Positions 20,828 to 32,040 of a DNA stretch of 41,026 nucleotides are shown here, piece after piece (position 1 is the stretch's first letter; the number at the start of each line of letters is the position of its first letter). The translations under genes and the position numbers were made by a program. This DNA is from Asparagopsis taxiformis (Eukaryota; Rhodophyta; Florideophyceae; Bonnemaisoniales; Bonnemaisoniaceae), in NCBI GenBank assembly GCA_030407315.1, contig JALQPE010002527.1, forward strand, positions 1 to 41,026. Reading direction: 5' to 3'. The notes beneath the pieces were generated by a model. It had not been told where the DNA came from. It made no database searches and worked only from the letters and a program-made list of their open reading frames with translations.

Positions 20828-21354
20828 TTATAAGTGCCTGCGGAGCATTTCGACTGGGTCGCTGAGGTCCAGCTGCGCGGAGTACTGACCAGTTCTGTCT
20901 GGAATGAAGTGACTCTTGTAACCCTCGGTGCGGAAGTGTGTTTCGACCATGGAAGTGGTAACGTGGCGAAATTCCCCTACGGTGTGGACGGCGCTGTTGA
21001 ACTTTTCTAGGGAGAATGCGGGGTCTTGTAGGATGCTGATGACTTCATTCATTCACCCAGCGCCGGCCTTGTACTCGAGAGTTGTGAGGCTTGCGGCGAG
21101 GGATTGCACCAGGAGGTCTTTGCGGGAGGGGGTTGAAGTTGGTGGCGGTGGAGCGTCACAAGGTGTGTCGTTGAAGGAATTTGAACCAGATTCTGGGTCC
21201 AGGGAGCTGAGCTGCAGGGAATCATGGTCGCGGTCTCGAGCAGGTTCAACAAGTTCTTGGGTGACAGCAGGGACACGAGTGTTGTTGAAATGTTGTGGAG
21301 AGGGGTTGAAACGGTAGCGACACGTTCGCTCATGCAGCACGAGTGCATAGGCAT
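20828..21354 (-). pseudogene. Unrecognised coding remnant
   Basis: The minus frame ends MNEVISILQDPAFSLEKF, then FRHVTTSMVETHFRTEGYKS and LDLSDPVEMLRRHL with a stop at 20828. An upstream frame (LAASLTTLEYKAGAG) joins it across one stop. It reads like the C-terminus of a real protein, but I do not recognise the family. A further scrap (LVLKLPARYIQSLEGTTKRK, 21600-21409) may belong to the same or another gene. Confidence 0.35.
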
Positions 21355-21600
21355 CTACGCATTAGTAGAAGAGCCCTTCATACTTCCATTCCATGACGAG
21401 TTTTTGTCCTAGTAGGAGGACGATTGAGAGCTGAATAGAGGAGACTGTGCCGTCCAGATGCGACCAATTTTTGTTTTGCGCTTTGTAGTGCCTTCGAGAC
21501 TTTGTATGTAACGTGCTGGTAGTTTTAAGACTAGATCACTGAGCACGATTGTGTTCATTCCAGCTAGCATCCCAAAGGTGGAATACAACCGAGAGTTCAA

Positions 21601-22029
21601 TCATTTCGAACTGTTACGTCACACTGCGTGCTGGAAAGGTGTGAATGGAAGGACGACAGACCGCCGTGGGAGATGAATTTTCAATTAATTAACTTGTAAA
21701 AATAAACTTTTTATTTCCGAACTTCATGGAATCAGTATGTGCTTTACAGTGGAAATTCCACGGATCATGTAAGGAAAGCAAATGGATTCCCATATATATG
21801 ATTATATGTTTACTTTGTTCTCGATCCGGATCTCATCGTTCGGGGATTCAGAGTCCATAGCTTGGGCCATTTTCAATCCCACTTCCGGCGATGATATCGA
21901 GTACGCACAGCAAGACTTAAGCGGACGCTGAAAGCTGTCCAGTCGACCCTGCAAGCTCCACTGGAGTCCGCCCTCACCATCGACTAAGATTCTTCCGCCA
22001 CCTTTGCTTTATTTGGAGTGGAGGATGGA
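21601..22029. other. AT-rich stretch, no gene recognised
   Basis: I see nothing coding. An AATAAA occurs in the plus strand near 21701. Confidence 0.4.
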
Positions 22030-22940
22030 ACGAAAGTAAGTGCGCGAGTTTCGAGAGTATGCAGCCAGGGAAGCTTGAAGAGTCTGACTGTTGTTGGTTA
22101 TGTCGATTTTGTATAAGTGATTCTAGCATGGTGATGAAGGAAGGTAAGATACTATATAATGTAGTACATTGATCGCCCAGTCCAGTTTTGCGAAGATGCG
22201 GAATGCTGACTATATTTGTTTATTGCACGATTTGTGACTTATGTTTTGTATCGTGTGTGGGATGGAAGAGAGGTACGAGTGCGGGTTTTGAGGGTATCCA
22301 GCGGGGGAATTTGCCTTTGAATTTGACTGTTGCGACTGATTTCGATGTTGTGTAGGTGAAGCAGGAGTGCTGATGGAGGAAATAAGTTCATTTGGGAACC
22401 AAGTACGGTTGTGCGAGGATGCTTAATGCTGGCTATATTTGTTACTTGTACGATTTGTGACCAATGGTTTGTATTATGTGCAGGATGGAACAAAGGTAAG
22501 TGCGCTAGTTTCGAGAGTATCCAGCGAGGGAAGCGTGGGTTTTGAGTCTGACTGTTGCTGTTGATCCAATATTTATTCTTTAGAAGCCTATTGAGTCAAG
22601 GTGTGTATTGTGCGGAACGAAGGTAAGTGCGTGAGTTTCGAGCGTGTGCCGCGAGGGAAGGTTGGTTTTGAGTCTGACTGTTGTGGTTGATCTCGATGCT
22701 GCATAGGTGATGCATGAATACTGATGAAGGAAGGCAAGTTTCATTGAGCTCCAAGACCGGTCCTGAGAGGATATGGACAGCTGCCTATGTTTATTCATAG
22801 CAAGATTTTTTCATTATGGTTTGTATTGGGAGTAGGATGGAAGGGAGGTAAGTAGGCGAGTTTGTAAGATATCTGTCAGAGGAATCGTCGCTTTTGAATC
22901 TGACTGTTGGGGTTGATGTTTTGTATGTGATGCAGGAGTG
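22030..22940. repeat. Diverged tandem repeats, about five copies
   Basis: Variants of GTGCG.GAGTTTCGAGAG, then a CCAGCGAGGGAAG-like word and TTTGAGTCTGACTGTTG, start near 22040, 22270, 22495, 22622 and 22850. Spacing is irregular (about 125-230 bases). No conserved reading frame is visible. Confidence 0.7.
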
Positions 22941-23282
22941 GTGAAGCAGGAACTCCAGGACTCAAGGAGAGTGAAGAAGGGATCTAGGAAGATGGGGAAT
23001 GAATCTGTGAGGTGTTTCTGGTATGTGTATATTTTCGGGCATACGATAGAAGTGAGAGTGGGTTTCAAGTGGTGTAAGATTTTGCTGACCATGTTCGTGT
23101 TTGATGTCTTGATGATGTAATGGGCTGGGGTGGTGTCGAGGAAAGCGGGGATGGTATTGGGAAGGAGCGGATTTTTGTAGTGTGGGTCGTGAGGGTTCTT
23201 GAAGTATGTGCGAATGGTGGTGCATGGCGTTCGGATGGTAGGGAGAACGCGATAGTGAGGGAGATGGGTGATCGACGATATG

Positions 23283-23432
23283 CTGACAGGTATTTTGTAT
23301 TCTGGCTGGATACATATTTCGTATTCTGGCTGGATACATATTCCGTATTCTGGCTGGATACGTATTTCCTATTCTAACCGGGTATTTATTTCCTATTCTG
23401 ACCAGATATGTATTTCCTATTCTAGAGAGACG
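23283..23432. repeat. 24-25-bp minisatellite
   Basis: About six copies of TATTCTGGCTGGATACATAT plus TTCG/TTCC, the first three nearly identical and the rest drifting. There are no spacers, so it is not a CRISPR array. Confidence 0.85.
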
Positions 23433-23548
23433 TATTGTATACGAGCAGTTTCGTAAATGAGAGAATAAAATACGGTCCGATATGGGCCCTGAATTTACCA
23501 TCCGCTGTAATTTATTCCCTCCCGGTTTTCGCTGATATATTGTATACT

Positions 23549-23720
23549 GGATGTCGGGTCCTAGTATTCCGCCAAACGTACTAGAGAAAGTGGATGTCGG
23601 GTCCTAGTATTCCGCCATATGTACTAGAGAAAGTGGATGTCGGGTCCTAGTATTCCGCCAAACGTACTAGAGAAAGTGGATGTCGGGCCCTAGTATTCCC
23701 CCATATGTACTAGAGAAAGT
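23549..23720. repeat. Four tandem 43-bp repeats (right subterminal)
   Basis: Exact period 43. The unit begins GGATGTCGGGTCCTAGTATT and ends CGTACTAGAGAAAGT, at 23549, 23592, 23635 and 23678. Copies alternate between CCAAACGT and CCATATGT. The unit carries the CTAGTATT and TACTAGAG words found at the other end of the TIR element, supporting a subterminal role. Confidence 0.92.
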
Positions 23721-23805
23721 GGACGTCCGCATCCAAAAAATTTTTATTTTTTTTTGGACGCGGACGTTCATTTGTTCTAGTAAATCTCGGGGCCGACTAG
23801 GACCC

Positions 23806-23852
23806 GTACTAGAGAGACTGGACGTCCGCGTCCACTTCCGAAAACACAGACG
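23806..23852 (-). repeat. Right terminal inverted repeat
   Basis: The minus strand starts CGTCTGTGTTTTCGGAAG and continues TGGACGCGGACGTCCAG, CTCTAGTAC, matching 8304-8348. It is followed on the plus strand by the TG duplication and the interrupted pol frame. Confidence 0.85.
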
Positions 23853-25115
23853 TGGCCGAGCGATCTCGGCATACGCCTTTACGAAACGGCGGTAAACGTT
23901 GGCCGCGCCCAAAAACGATCGACATTGCGTCTTGTCGCGTGGGAACGTAGCCGTACGAAAGGCTTCCTTGTTCCGAGCTGCGACGTGCAGCTTCCCTGGG
24001 GTAATCACGTGCCCCAGGTAGTCAACTCGTGGTTGAAAGAACGAGCACTTCGTGAGCTTTAACGTTACTCCCGCTGCGCGTAGCAGGGAAAGCACCTGGT
24101 CAACGTGACCCAGGTGAGACTCGAGGTCTTTCGAAAAGACGATTACGTCGTCTAAGTAGACCAGGCACGATTGCCAGCGTACTCCGGAGGGATGATGTCC
24201 AACGTCCGCTGAAACGTAGCGGGGGCATTTCGTAGCCCGAATGGCATTCGCACGTAGCGATACGTTCCCATGAAAGACGTAAACGTTGTCTTATCACGGT
24301 CCTCGGCGGAGACGGGCACTTGCCAGTAACCGGCGTTACAATCGAGTGTCGTGAAGATGGCGGCGTCGCCCAACGAATCAAGGCAGTCTTCCATACGAGG
24401 AAGCGGGTACGAATCAGCGATCGTTTTCGCGTTCAAACGCCTGTAATCGACACAGAAACGTAAGGATCCGTCCTTCTTCGGCACCAACACGATTGGTGAC
24501 GCCCATTCGCTGGACGCGGGTTCGATAACCCCTTCGTTGAGCATCTTCGTGATCTGCTCCTCGGCTATCGTACGTAAAGCCGGACCCTGACGATAGGGCA
24601 TTGAACGTATGGGCCGCGTGCCCGGTTCGAGTTCGATTCGATGCTCCGTAGCATTGATTTCGCCGAGGCGTCCGCTCGTCCACATTGACGAATGTGTAGC
24701 TAGCATCTCGTTGATGCGCTTTCGTAAATCCTCGTCGTCGAGGTGCGACAAATCGATTGTCGACTGCCAATCCGTGGCGGGGTCGTTCCCCTTTTCGTTG
24801 ACCAACGGGTCTGGCGTTTCGTCGCCCAACCCGTTCGTATTCGTCCGTGTCGTCGCGTCGACTAGCGGTAGGTTCAAAGACCTTCGCGAGGGCTTCGCCG
24901 CCCTCACGCTTGAGTGGGACGATTCCCAGCGGGGAGCGTACCGCGTACGCAATCGTTGCGCCTTTCGGCAATTCGCGGTCCTTCTTCGTGAAGTTCGACA
25001 CGATGATAGAGAACGTCTCTCTCGGTCCTACGTCGACCACTCCGTTGGCTATGCGCAGCCCATGCCGGAATTGCACCGACGCTTTCGGTTTCGAGGAACA
25101 CGAGTCCGGTCGCAT
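23853..25115 (-). pseudogene. Chromovirus reverse transcriptase (frameshifted)
   Basis: The minus strand shows the RT blocks in order: EGVIEPASSEWASPIVLVPK, KDGSLRFCVDYRRLN, YPLPRMEDCLDSLGDA, FTTLDCNAGYWQVPV (first catalytic Asp), KTTFTSF, MPFGLRNAPATFQRTLD and, after a shift near 24175, CLVYLDDVIVFSKDL with the YLDD active site. The thumb follows: LTKCSFFQPRVDYLGHVI and FLGAANVYRRFVKAYAEIAR, after which the TIR element begins. Catalytic residues are intact; the frame is not. Confidence 0.95.
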
Positions 25116-25213
25116 CCGTCGTCACGTTGACGGTCCGTTGCGACATCGCCGGTACACGCGTGTACTTCGTCAGGCGAACCGAGAACGTTCGGCTCGGCCT
25201 ATTCGAGGCCGCG

Positions 25214-26140
25214 TTACGCTCGCGGCGTTTCGGGGGCTCCACGTTGTGATCGTCCCTCCCCCTCCTCGTACGGAGTCGTCGTATCGCCCTCCGCGATAAT
25301 GGGTATCGTATCCCCCCGATGGAGGTCGATTGTCTGCGCTCGACAGCGTATAGCATCGACATGCTTCGACATGAACGACGTGCCCATTATAACGGGGACA
25401 GCCAGCGTGTTGGCTACGAAGAATTTTACGCGGAACAGCGAGTTCCCCAGCCTGACACGAAGCAGGATGGCGCCTTCGATAGGCAAACGTCGCCCGTTGG
25501 CGTCTCCGAGCTTCGGCAGCTCTTCGTCACGTAGACAGCGGTCGACCCAGTCGTAGGGTAGTAAACTTGTTCGTATCAAGTTGTAGCCGCTGCACGTATC
25601 CATCGCGATGGTAATCGCCCTCATCACGTTGAGGTCTAGTCCGATCGTTCCGGATACGATATAATGCTTCGACGCAAGTAGGCACGTATGCCCGTCGAGG
25701 ACCAACGGTTCGGTCCTGACCGGCGCGCGGTCTACGTCTTCGCTAGCGGTTCGTCGCTTCATCGTGTGAGCCCGTATGGCTTCTTTTGCGTCGACACGCT
25801 TCGTATAAGCCGCGTGTTTGGCTTTCTCGCGCTCGGAAGCGTCGTGCTTCCGGGTAGCGCGTCTCGCTCGTCTGCGAGGCTTCCTCTTCGTGTGAGGTTC
25901 GTTCGTCCCGTCGGACTTCGTTTCTTCCCCCACGTCGGGTGTCGTGTGACTCGAGTTGGCCTTCGCGGCCGTGAGCTTTACGTAGCTCTCGTTCATCGGT
26001 GAGCCTGCGGAGGACCAATCATCGACGTCGGTCGTCCCCCTTTTACGTAAGGGTTCAGGCGATGTGGGTGGCTCGTGACCTACATCGCCTGGTCGTTTCC
26101 CGGCGCGGGGCCGCTCGACACGTTGTCGTCGTGAGCCCAC
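25214..26140 (-). pseudogene. Chromovirus aspartic protease region
   Basis: The 308-codon frame has a highly charged N-terminal linker (Arg/Lys/Glu-rich) followed by a retropepsin-like domain: ITIAMDTCSGYNLIRTSLL carries the catalytic Asp in an unusual D-T-C-S-G form, and VPVIMGTSFMSKH matches the second conserved strand (I-x-G-x-x-F). It overlaps the nucleocapsid frame by about 60 bases and is followed by a shift into RT, so pol may have been expressed by frameshifting, or the frames may simply be decayed. Confidence 0.8.
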
Positions 26141-28484
26141 GAAGCTCGTTCGTCATCGTGACTCGTTTCCGCCTCGAGTGGCGTTTCGTCAGCGGAGGTC
26201 GTCACGTAGACTCCGCTGCGGCCATTACGCTGGCCATTTCGTTCGGTCGCCCACGGGCGGGGGTCACGTCGGTCATTACGAAAGTCGCCGCGGCGCCTGT
26301 CGAAGGGCCTTCCCCCGTCACGATTGGGGTTTCGGAGTATCGTAGGCGGCGTGCCGTACCTCCGCGGGTTCACGTTCCCCCGCTCACCAGGTCGTTCCTG
26401 GTTACGTTTAGCCATTCGTTGGCGGAAGTACTCAGCCTGACGTGGGTTGCTCTTCACGTGGAAGAGGTAGTACTTGTACGCGAAAAAGATCCGTTGATCT
26501 GGCGTCAGACGCGGACACGTGAACGTCGAGTGGCCATCTTCGCGGCATGACCAACACGATAGCGTCCAGTAATCATTCGGGATTACGGAGTGCGCCAATT
26601 GCGTCTGCTCGCTCGTGAGCTTCGGCACGTCCTCGCATGGACGGTTCAATCGAGCTTCGAGCTCGTCCGGCTTTTCGTTTGCCGTTTTCGTATCGTTGGG
26701 CGGCGGCCCGTTCGTGAAGAGGATCGCCTCCAGTTCTCGGCAACGTGAACCGCAGCGAGCGACACGTCGTCGTCGTCCCTCGCGGGGATGTTCAGGTTAC
26801 CATCGTGGTAACTGGGCTCGTTAGCCCGTTCATTACGTAAGTACGCGGACTCATCGTAGTCCGCGAACTTCCTCGACTCGTGGTCGGAAATAGCCAACGT
26901 AGGCTTCACCGGAAACCGCACTTTCGGTTTCGCGGCTGACGCGACAGCTGCCGTACGTGCACGGAAGGTCGTTCCTTCGGCCGTCGCCAATCGTCTCACA
27001 ACGGTGAGGTCGTTCCTCTCTCGTTCGGGGAGTGACCGGAGTCGTTCCGTCACTGCTGCCCGCGTCGAGGGCAGCAAACCACGTACGTAGTGGTGAACGA
27101 GGAGTCGATCCGTAAACACGTAGTTACACGCCCGCGTGGCGGTGTCGAGTCTATCAGCGTACTGATTCTCGTCCTCGTTAGGACTCTGCGTGATCATCGT
27201 GACCTTTTCGTAGGCCTCCTGCAGCACGTCGTCTTGCAGATATCGTTTGATCAACGCGTTGATTACGTGAGGCCACGAGAACCTCTTCGTCGGATCAGTC
27301 GTGATCACACCAGTCGTACACTGGGAATCGTAGAACCGTCGGGCGTCCCCGTCGAGGAAGAAGTGCAGCGCACGTACTGCCACTCCCTCGCACACTCCGA
27401 GTGTGCTGAACCCATCACGTATTTGGGCGAGGAATCCGAGTAACGTAATCGGATTCCGGCCGGAGAACGGCTTTAACGTAGGGAAAAGTCCCTCCAGCTC
27501 ACGTTTGAGCTTATGTACGCTTTGACTCTCGTTCACGTAGAGATGTTCACGTACATCGTTAAGTCGGTACATGCGGTACGACACCACGTTCGCAAATGCG
27601 TCGAGCATTGTCGTGTGCTCTGCCAACGCGTGGCAAACGGGTCCGAGGGCGTTCCCTGGTAAGCGTACCGCGTCGGCACGTTCGTTTTCGTGGACTCGCG
27701 TGTCCGTCGTGCCGAACGTACCCAGCCACGGAATGTACGTCTCACGTGGCGGGGGAGCTCTCGTATCGAATTGCGCAGCTCGTGCTGCGTCCGCCGACCG
27801 CGCGTGGTCTGGCGTATCGTTAAAACGTAATTGCCTTCGTGGCGTCTCGTTGGGGTTGGCGATGGCTCGTTGCACTGTCGCCCCCCTTCCGTACGTTGTC
27901 GGGGTCGTCGGACCGGGTGTTGGTGGGTATCCTCCCGGAACGGCCGGGGAGGATTGCGAGTTATAGGCGCGCGAGCCTTGTTCGTAATTCGGATCGCTTC
28001 CGCTCGGCGGAGCGGAACGTCCGGCGACGATTTCGTTGAATACTACGACAAACGAGTCGAGTCTTCCCTCCACGGCGGAGAGGCGGTTTCGTAAGTCTTC
28101 GTTTTCCCGTTCGAGGGTCGCTGAGCGTTCACGTAACGCACGAGCTTCGCGCTCCGAGACTCCGAGTCTCTGCCTTACGGCTTCGTCGACGGCCGCGTCG
28201 CTCGCCCTTTCGATGTGACCTCGAAGGTCTTCGTACACTACACGTAGTGCCGTGGGAGTCACGTTCCCTTCGTTGAGCTGACCGCGCGTTGCGGGGTCCA
28301 TACTCACGGACTCAAACGGGCTTACCGTACGTGGTAGCTGGCCGATCGCCTCGATATCCGGCGGGATAGATCGATCAGTCGCGAAGATCGCTTCTGCTGA
28401 CAAGGCCACGTCGGCTTCGGCGTCCGCTGACGTTGGCAACGGTTGCCTGGGCGACGCGCTGGAATTCGACACAGCGTAATTCAT
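26080..28484 (-). pseudogene. Chromovirus gag with CCHC nucleocapsid (one frameshift)
   Basis: The likely start is ATG 28484 (MNYAVSNSSASPRQ); the open frame also extends upstream into the LTR. A coiled-coil stretch (about residues 75-140, SEREARALRERSATLERENE) precedes a Gly/Pro linker and the capsid-like region (LFPTLKPFSGRNPITLLGFL, then FLDGDARRFYDSQ and DENQYADRLDTATRACNYVF), with the usual gag order. A shift near 26733 leads to the nucleocapsid, which has one zinc knuckle CWSCREDGHSTFTC (C-x2-C-x4-H-x4-C) and an Arg/Asn/Pro-rich tail to the stop at 26080. About 800 residues in total, longer than most chromovirus gags. Confidence 0.88.
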
Positions 28485-28570
28485 AGACCGTCGTCTGTAG
28501 CGTAGCACGTAGCTTTTCGTTAACGTAAAGAGCTCAACCTCGTTGGTTGTCGTAATGCTCGTAGCAACTT

Positions 28571-28586
28571 CTAGGTCGAGAGACCA
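28571..28586 (-). other. Primer-binding site
   Basis: One base inside the 5' LTR the minus strand reads TGGTCTCTCGACCTAG, the complement of a tRNA 3' end (..GGTCGAGAGA-CCA). TGG plus correct placement is typical. I cannot assign the tRNA. Confidence 0.75.
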
Positions 28587-28587
28587 G

Positions 28588-29248
28588 TGTGGAACCACGT
28601 TAGTTCTAGAAGTAGCTGGTACGAGCCACGGACACGCTGTCCTTACGAAACGAAACGAGCAGTCCACCCGCTGGTGTTTGACTGTATGTTAGGTAGAAAG
28701 GTAGAGATAGGTTAGCGAGTAGACACGAGCGTCACGACGCAACAATCCACGTGAGGATTACGTTCGGTAAACGAGGTGGCACGTCACCGGAGGCGCTCTC
28801 AACCAAGCCCGGAGGCACTACACGCAATCAGCCTTACGTGCGGCGATGGGTAGGGAGTACGCAGCTCGACGGAGACGAGGCCTCGTTAGGCAAAACGTAA
28901 ACGTAAAACGTAGAAGTCAGTCGTAGACTAGAGCCGTTGCTCGATCGTTGTCTTGTCCCCTTTCCCTCCCGGCACGATGCCAATACCTATATGGCCACGA
29001 TGGCATCGCTTTACAGTGTAAACACTGCTCGTAACGTCCCCGAATGGGAAAGGACCTTGTGGGTCACACGTAGGGACCCGTTGGTCCGTTGGCCGTTGCC
29101 AGTACGTTCGTTGCACACGTGTGCCGGTTGCGCGCGCGCATGCGCCAGCAATGTTCGTGCATTGCTGTCGCCGGTCGTGTCCGCCGAGATTCGAATTCCG
29201 CGGAAAAACGTAAATATTTGCAATTTCGGAATTGCCACGTATACTACA
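28588..29248 (-). repeat. Chromovirus 5' LTR (right copy)
   Basis: 661 bp, paired with 225-878, same TGTGGAACC and ATACTACA ends. It lies inside the reading frame of the methyltransferase gene, so the apparent C-terminal extension of that protein past 29249 is translated LTR, not native protein. Confidence 0.93.
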
Positions 29249-32040
29249 GGGTTCTTCGAGTGGGAATCGTCATCGGAAGTTCCGAGTTGAGAAGTGGCCA
29301 GCTGCTGCAGGGCGGGCGTGGACTGTTGAGCAAAGTTCCCAATGGAGACCTGCTGCAGAAATGCAAGATTGACTCTAGGAAGGGATAGTTCAAAGCAGTC
29401 CGTGAACTTCTCACACCCCACAAACCTCCTGTACTGACCGTGGTGCATAGTAAGGCATGCAACTGCAGTAGAGAAAGTGCCAGCAAACATGTCCACGACC
29501 AAGTCTCCCTGGTTTGAGAAACGTCCAATGAGCTCTTGCATGAGAGCTACGGTCTTCTGCTCGGGGCGCAACGTAACCTTTTTCTTGTCCTTGTCCAAAT
29601 ATTTCACTGTCTCCGATGCTGTGATGCACGGGATGTTGTCGATGACATTTGTCCAAGCCTTGAACCTAGAAGGGATGTATCCTGCATTTCGGTAGTTCAC
29701 CATCCCCCAGCCTTCTTTACCCTTACCCAGCTTCGTAGCATGTACAACCAGCTCGACCATATTTAACAAACTGGTTGTAATCCTATATGGAGGCGAAGTA
29801 AAATGGGTGGGGCTCCGAGTACAGACGATAGGCTGCGAATCAACCGCGAACATAGGACTACCCGTAGAGTATTTCACTTTGCGAAGCTCGTATACCCAAT
29901 TGTAGAACAGAGCAGCAGATGTGAATATGAGAACATGACCACCCTTGCGCGTCACCTTGGAAATTTCAGCTACCGTGTCTTCGATTTCTTCCTGACGGAG
30001 GACATCGTAACCAGAGTTTCCTCTGCCAGACATACGCCTAGTATTGTACGGCGGGTCAGTGAGTACCAACTGAGCACCTTCCCGGATTTGCGGCTTTCGA
30101 GGATTGTCAACAGCGTCATAGTTCTTCAAAAGGTCTCTGAAGCTGCAGTTGAAAGTATGCAGGACAGATCCTTTCATGTTGTCCATTTCTGGAGGAATCA
30201 ACACTTCATCTTCTGCACGCATGGATTTTATATCAGCTCTGGCCGCTTCGGCGGTACCGCTGTTACCGCTATTCCTGCTCGAGCTTCCTGCACCAGAAGG
30301 GCTTTCATCTAGTCGTCTGCGTTTAGCATTCGGGCTCGTTCCGTTCCCGCCGGGCGGAGAATCCCGTACTGGAGAAGCTGTTCTCTCAGTGTCTCCGAAC
30401 AGCTCCTCATTAGGGTCGGGCGTTGGTTGTGGCTCTTCTGTGAGGCTGAATGCCGTGAGTTGCCTTTCAACCATACCCAGAGCCCGAATAGTCGTAAACC
30501 TCCCAGCATCCGGGGAACCAGTCGACGCCTGGAAGCCCTGTAGGAAAGGTATTGCTCGCGGTGAAGAAACGGTTTGGTCGAACAATTCTTTGTGCCGACA
30601 GATCGTCATTATGTGCTCCCAGAAGGACGTTGCGCAGAGGCGCATCTGAGCATCTTGCAGCAGCGTACGATGGACAGCCGCACTCGAGATGCTTGCCGAG
30701 TGCTGCACTCTTCGAACAGCTCCTCTGCCGTGCAACAAAGTCTTCAGCTCTCGAAGCGGTGCGAAGCCCCTATTTTCCGAGTCCAGGACGTGGTACGTGA
30801 ATACTCTCTGGTCGTACAGAAGGTACGGTTGCAAGAGCTCCTCGGTATTGGTAGCCCCTAGCGACTTTGCCAATACATCCCATGACTTCAGAATCACATG
30901 AATACCATATCCAAGACGCTGGGCAGTCCACGGACTATCCTTCTTGAGAAGCGGCGTGGGTCTATTCGAAGACCTCGTTCTTGTACGTGAGCGTGGCCGG
31001 GATTCTGCCTGCAACTTCCAGTCTCGGTCCATTTGTATCAATGCCATGAGAAATACAACCCTCTCGAAAGTTGTGGTAAGTCTCGGAGTTGTCCAGCTAT
31101 CTTGATGCGAAGCGCGCTCCTGGGTCTGTGAAACGAAGAATTGGCATGCTAGTGATTGTCTTGAGAAGGCATCTCGACCAATCGCGGACTGGGAGAAGTT
31201 ATGCTCGGTGTAGAACTCTTTCTGAACTGGAAGTGGTGGTCCAGGACTCTGAGAGTTTTTGAGTGGATCCTCTGCTGATTGCTCATCACGCTCATGGACA
31301 AACACGGGAATAAAGAAGGATACGGATAAATCCAGCAACCCACAGCTCGTGAGGAATAGATCCCATACCCGTGTGTCTATATCTACACTACCATCTTCAC
31401 CAGCAGAAATGGTGAAGTTTCGGACTGCTTGCACAATGTTAAAGGTGTGACGATGGTAGGCATACGAGAACCATTTATCCAGAACGATTGAAGCATTCGC
31501 TGGCAGGTCAAACTTGTACATACTGCTCACAGCCCTTCGAAACGCTGTGAGCGAACGTTCTGCAAGGGGCACATGATCCTCTTTCTTCTCAGCTTCATTC
31601 CAACAGTCTCGCATGTGAGCGACTATTGCTACACTTTCGTAGAACGGAATAATCCTTTCCCTCTCCAGGAGATGAAAGAGAATAGAGGCAAGCGTATGTG
31701 GTTTGGTAGTAATAGATTCGTAGCTCATGCGAAGTAAATATCTCGATGTGTTCCGTCGGGGGCGCGACCACACCTCCTCGCACACGTCCATGCCTCCCAC
31801 CAAGGTTACGTCACCATTGTCCGCAATGCTACCGTACAGATAGAGACGTTCGAAATCCAGATGCACTACGGATGTGACATCGGAGGCTGGGGTGCTAGCC
31901 CCTGAGATAGCAGGAATTGAAACAACGCGAGCGGGATCAACCCATAGAATGGTTCCGTTTCCGTACTTGTCAGATGGATGCATCGGCCCATCTTCGCTGT
32001 ACGTTTCGACAAGCCCGTGCCGGGGTTGTGGCTGCGCCAT
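29249..32040 (-). pseudogene. DNA methyltransferase 1: ParB-like N-terminus, beta-class N6-adenine-type methylase (split by the chromovirus)
   Basis: About 930 codons are open from ATG 32040 (MAQPQPRHGL); an in-frame ATG lies 23 codons upstream. Residues 25-100 (TILWVDPARVVSI, then VTLVGGMDVCEEVW) align by pattern with the ParB-like domain of the paralogue at 38891 but lack its HR motif. Residues 130-530 are helical with no known motif. Residues 535-640 are Ser/Pro/Arg-rich and disordered. The catalytic part has motif IV QLVLTDPPYNTRR at about residue 660, GGHVLIF, then LRPEQKTVALMQELIGRFS and motif I VVDMFAGTFSTAVA at about 850. The order IV before I is that of beta-class amino-methyltransferases, and DPPY favours N6-adenine over N4-cytosine. 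The chromovirus cuts the gene 17 codons before its stop; the rest is at 169-224. The catalytic core is otherwise uninterrupted, so a protein with an LTR-encoded tail might still be made. Confidence 0.85.

Larger units (their letters stand above)
8304..23852. mobile_element. 15.5-kb TIR element inserted in the chromovirus pol
   Basis: Its ends are imperfect terminal inverted repeats. The left end starts CGTCTGTGTTCTCG and continues TGGACGCGGACGTCCA then CTCTAGTAC. The right end, read on the minus strand, starts CGTCTGTGTTTTCG and carries the same words. A TG dinucleotide flanks both sides (8302-8303, 23853-23854), and one TG is enough to restore the pol reading frame. Both subterminal regions are dense in CTAGTA/TACTAG and GGAYGTCC motifs, the layout expected where a transposase binds many times, as in EnSpm/CACTA elements. 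The ends are not CACTA, however. I found no transposase with a recognisable DDE signature, so this is probably a non-autonomous or decayed element. The interior is much less CpG-rich than the retroelement. Confidence 0.82.

Noticed and set aside
23283..23432. Regular short repeats suggesting a CRISPR array
   Set aside because: Copies are directly adjacent without unique spacers and drift in sequence; it is a minisatellite in a eukaryotic context.
8304..23852. Assignment of the TIR element to CACTA/EnSpm
   Set aside because: Layout is similar, but the termini do not begin CACTA and no matching transposase is visible.
29011..29248. C-terminal extension of methyltransferase 1 past residue 930
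   Set aside because: This part is LTR sequence read in frame; the true tail lies at 169-224.
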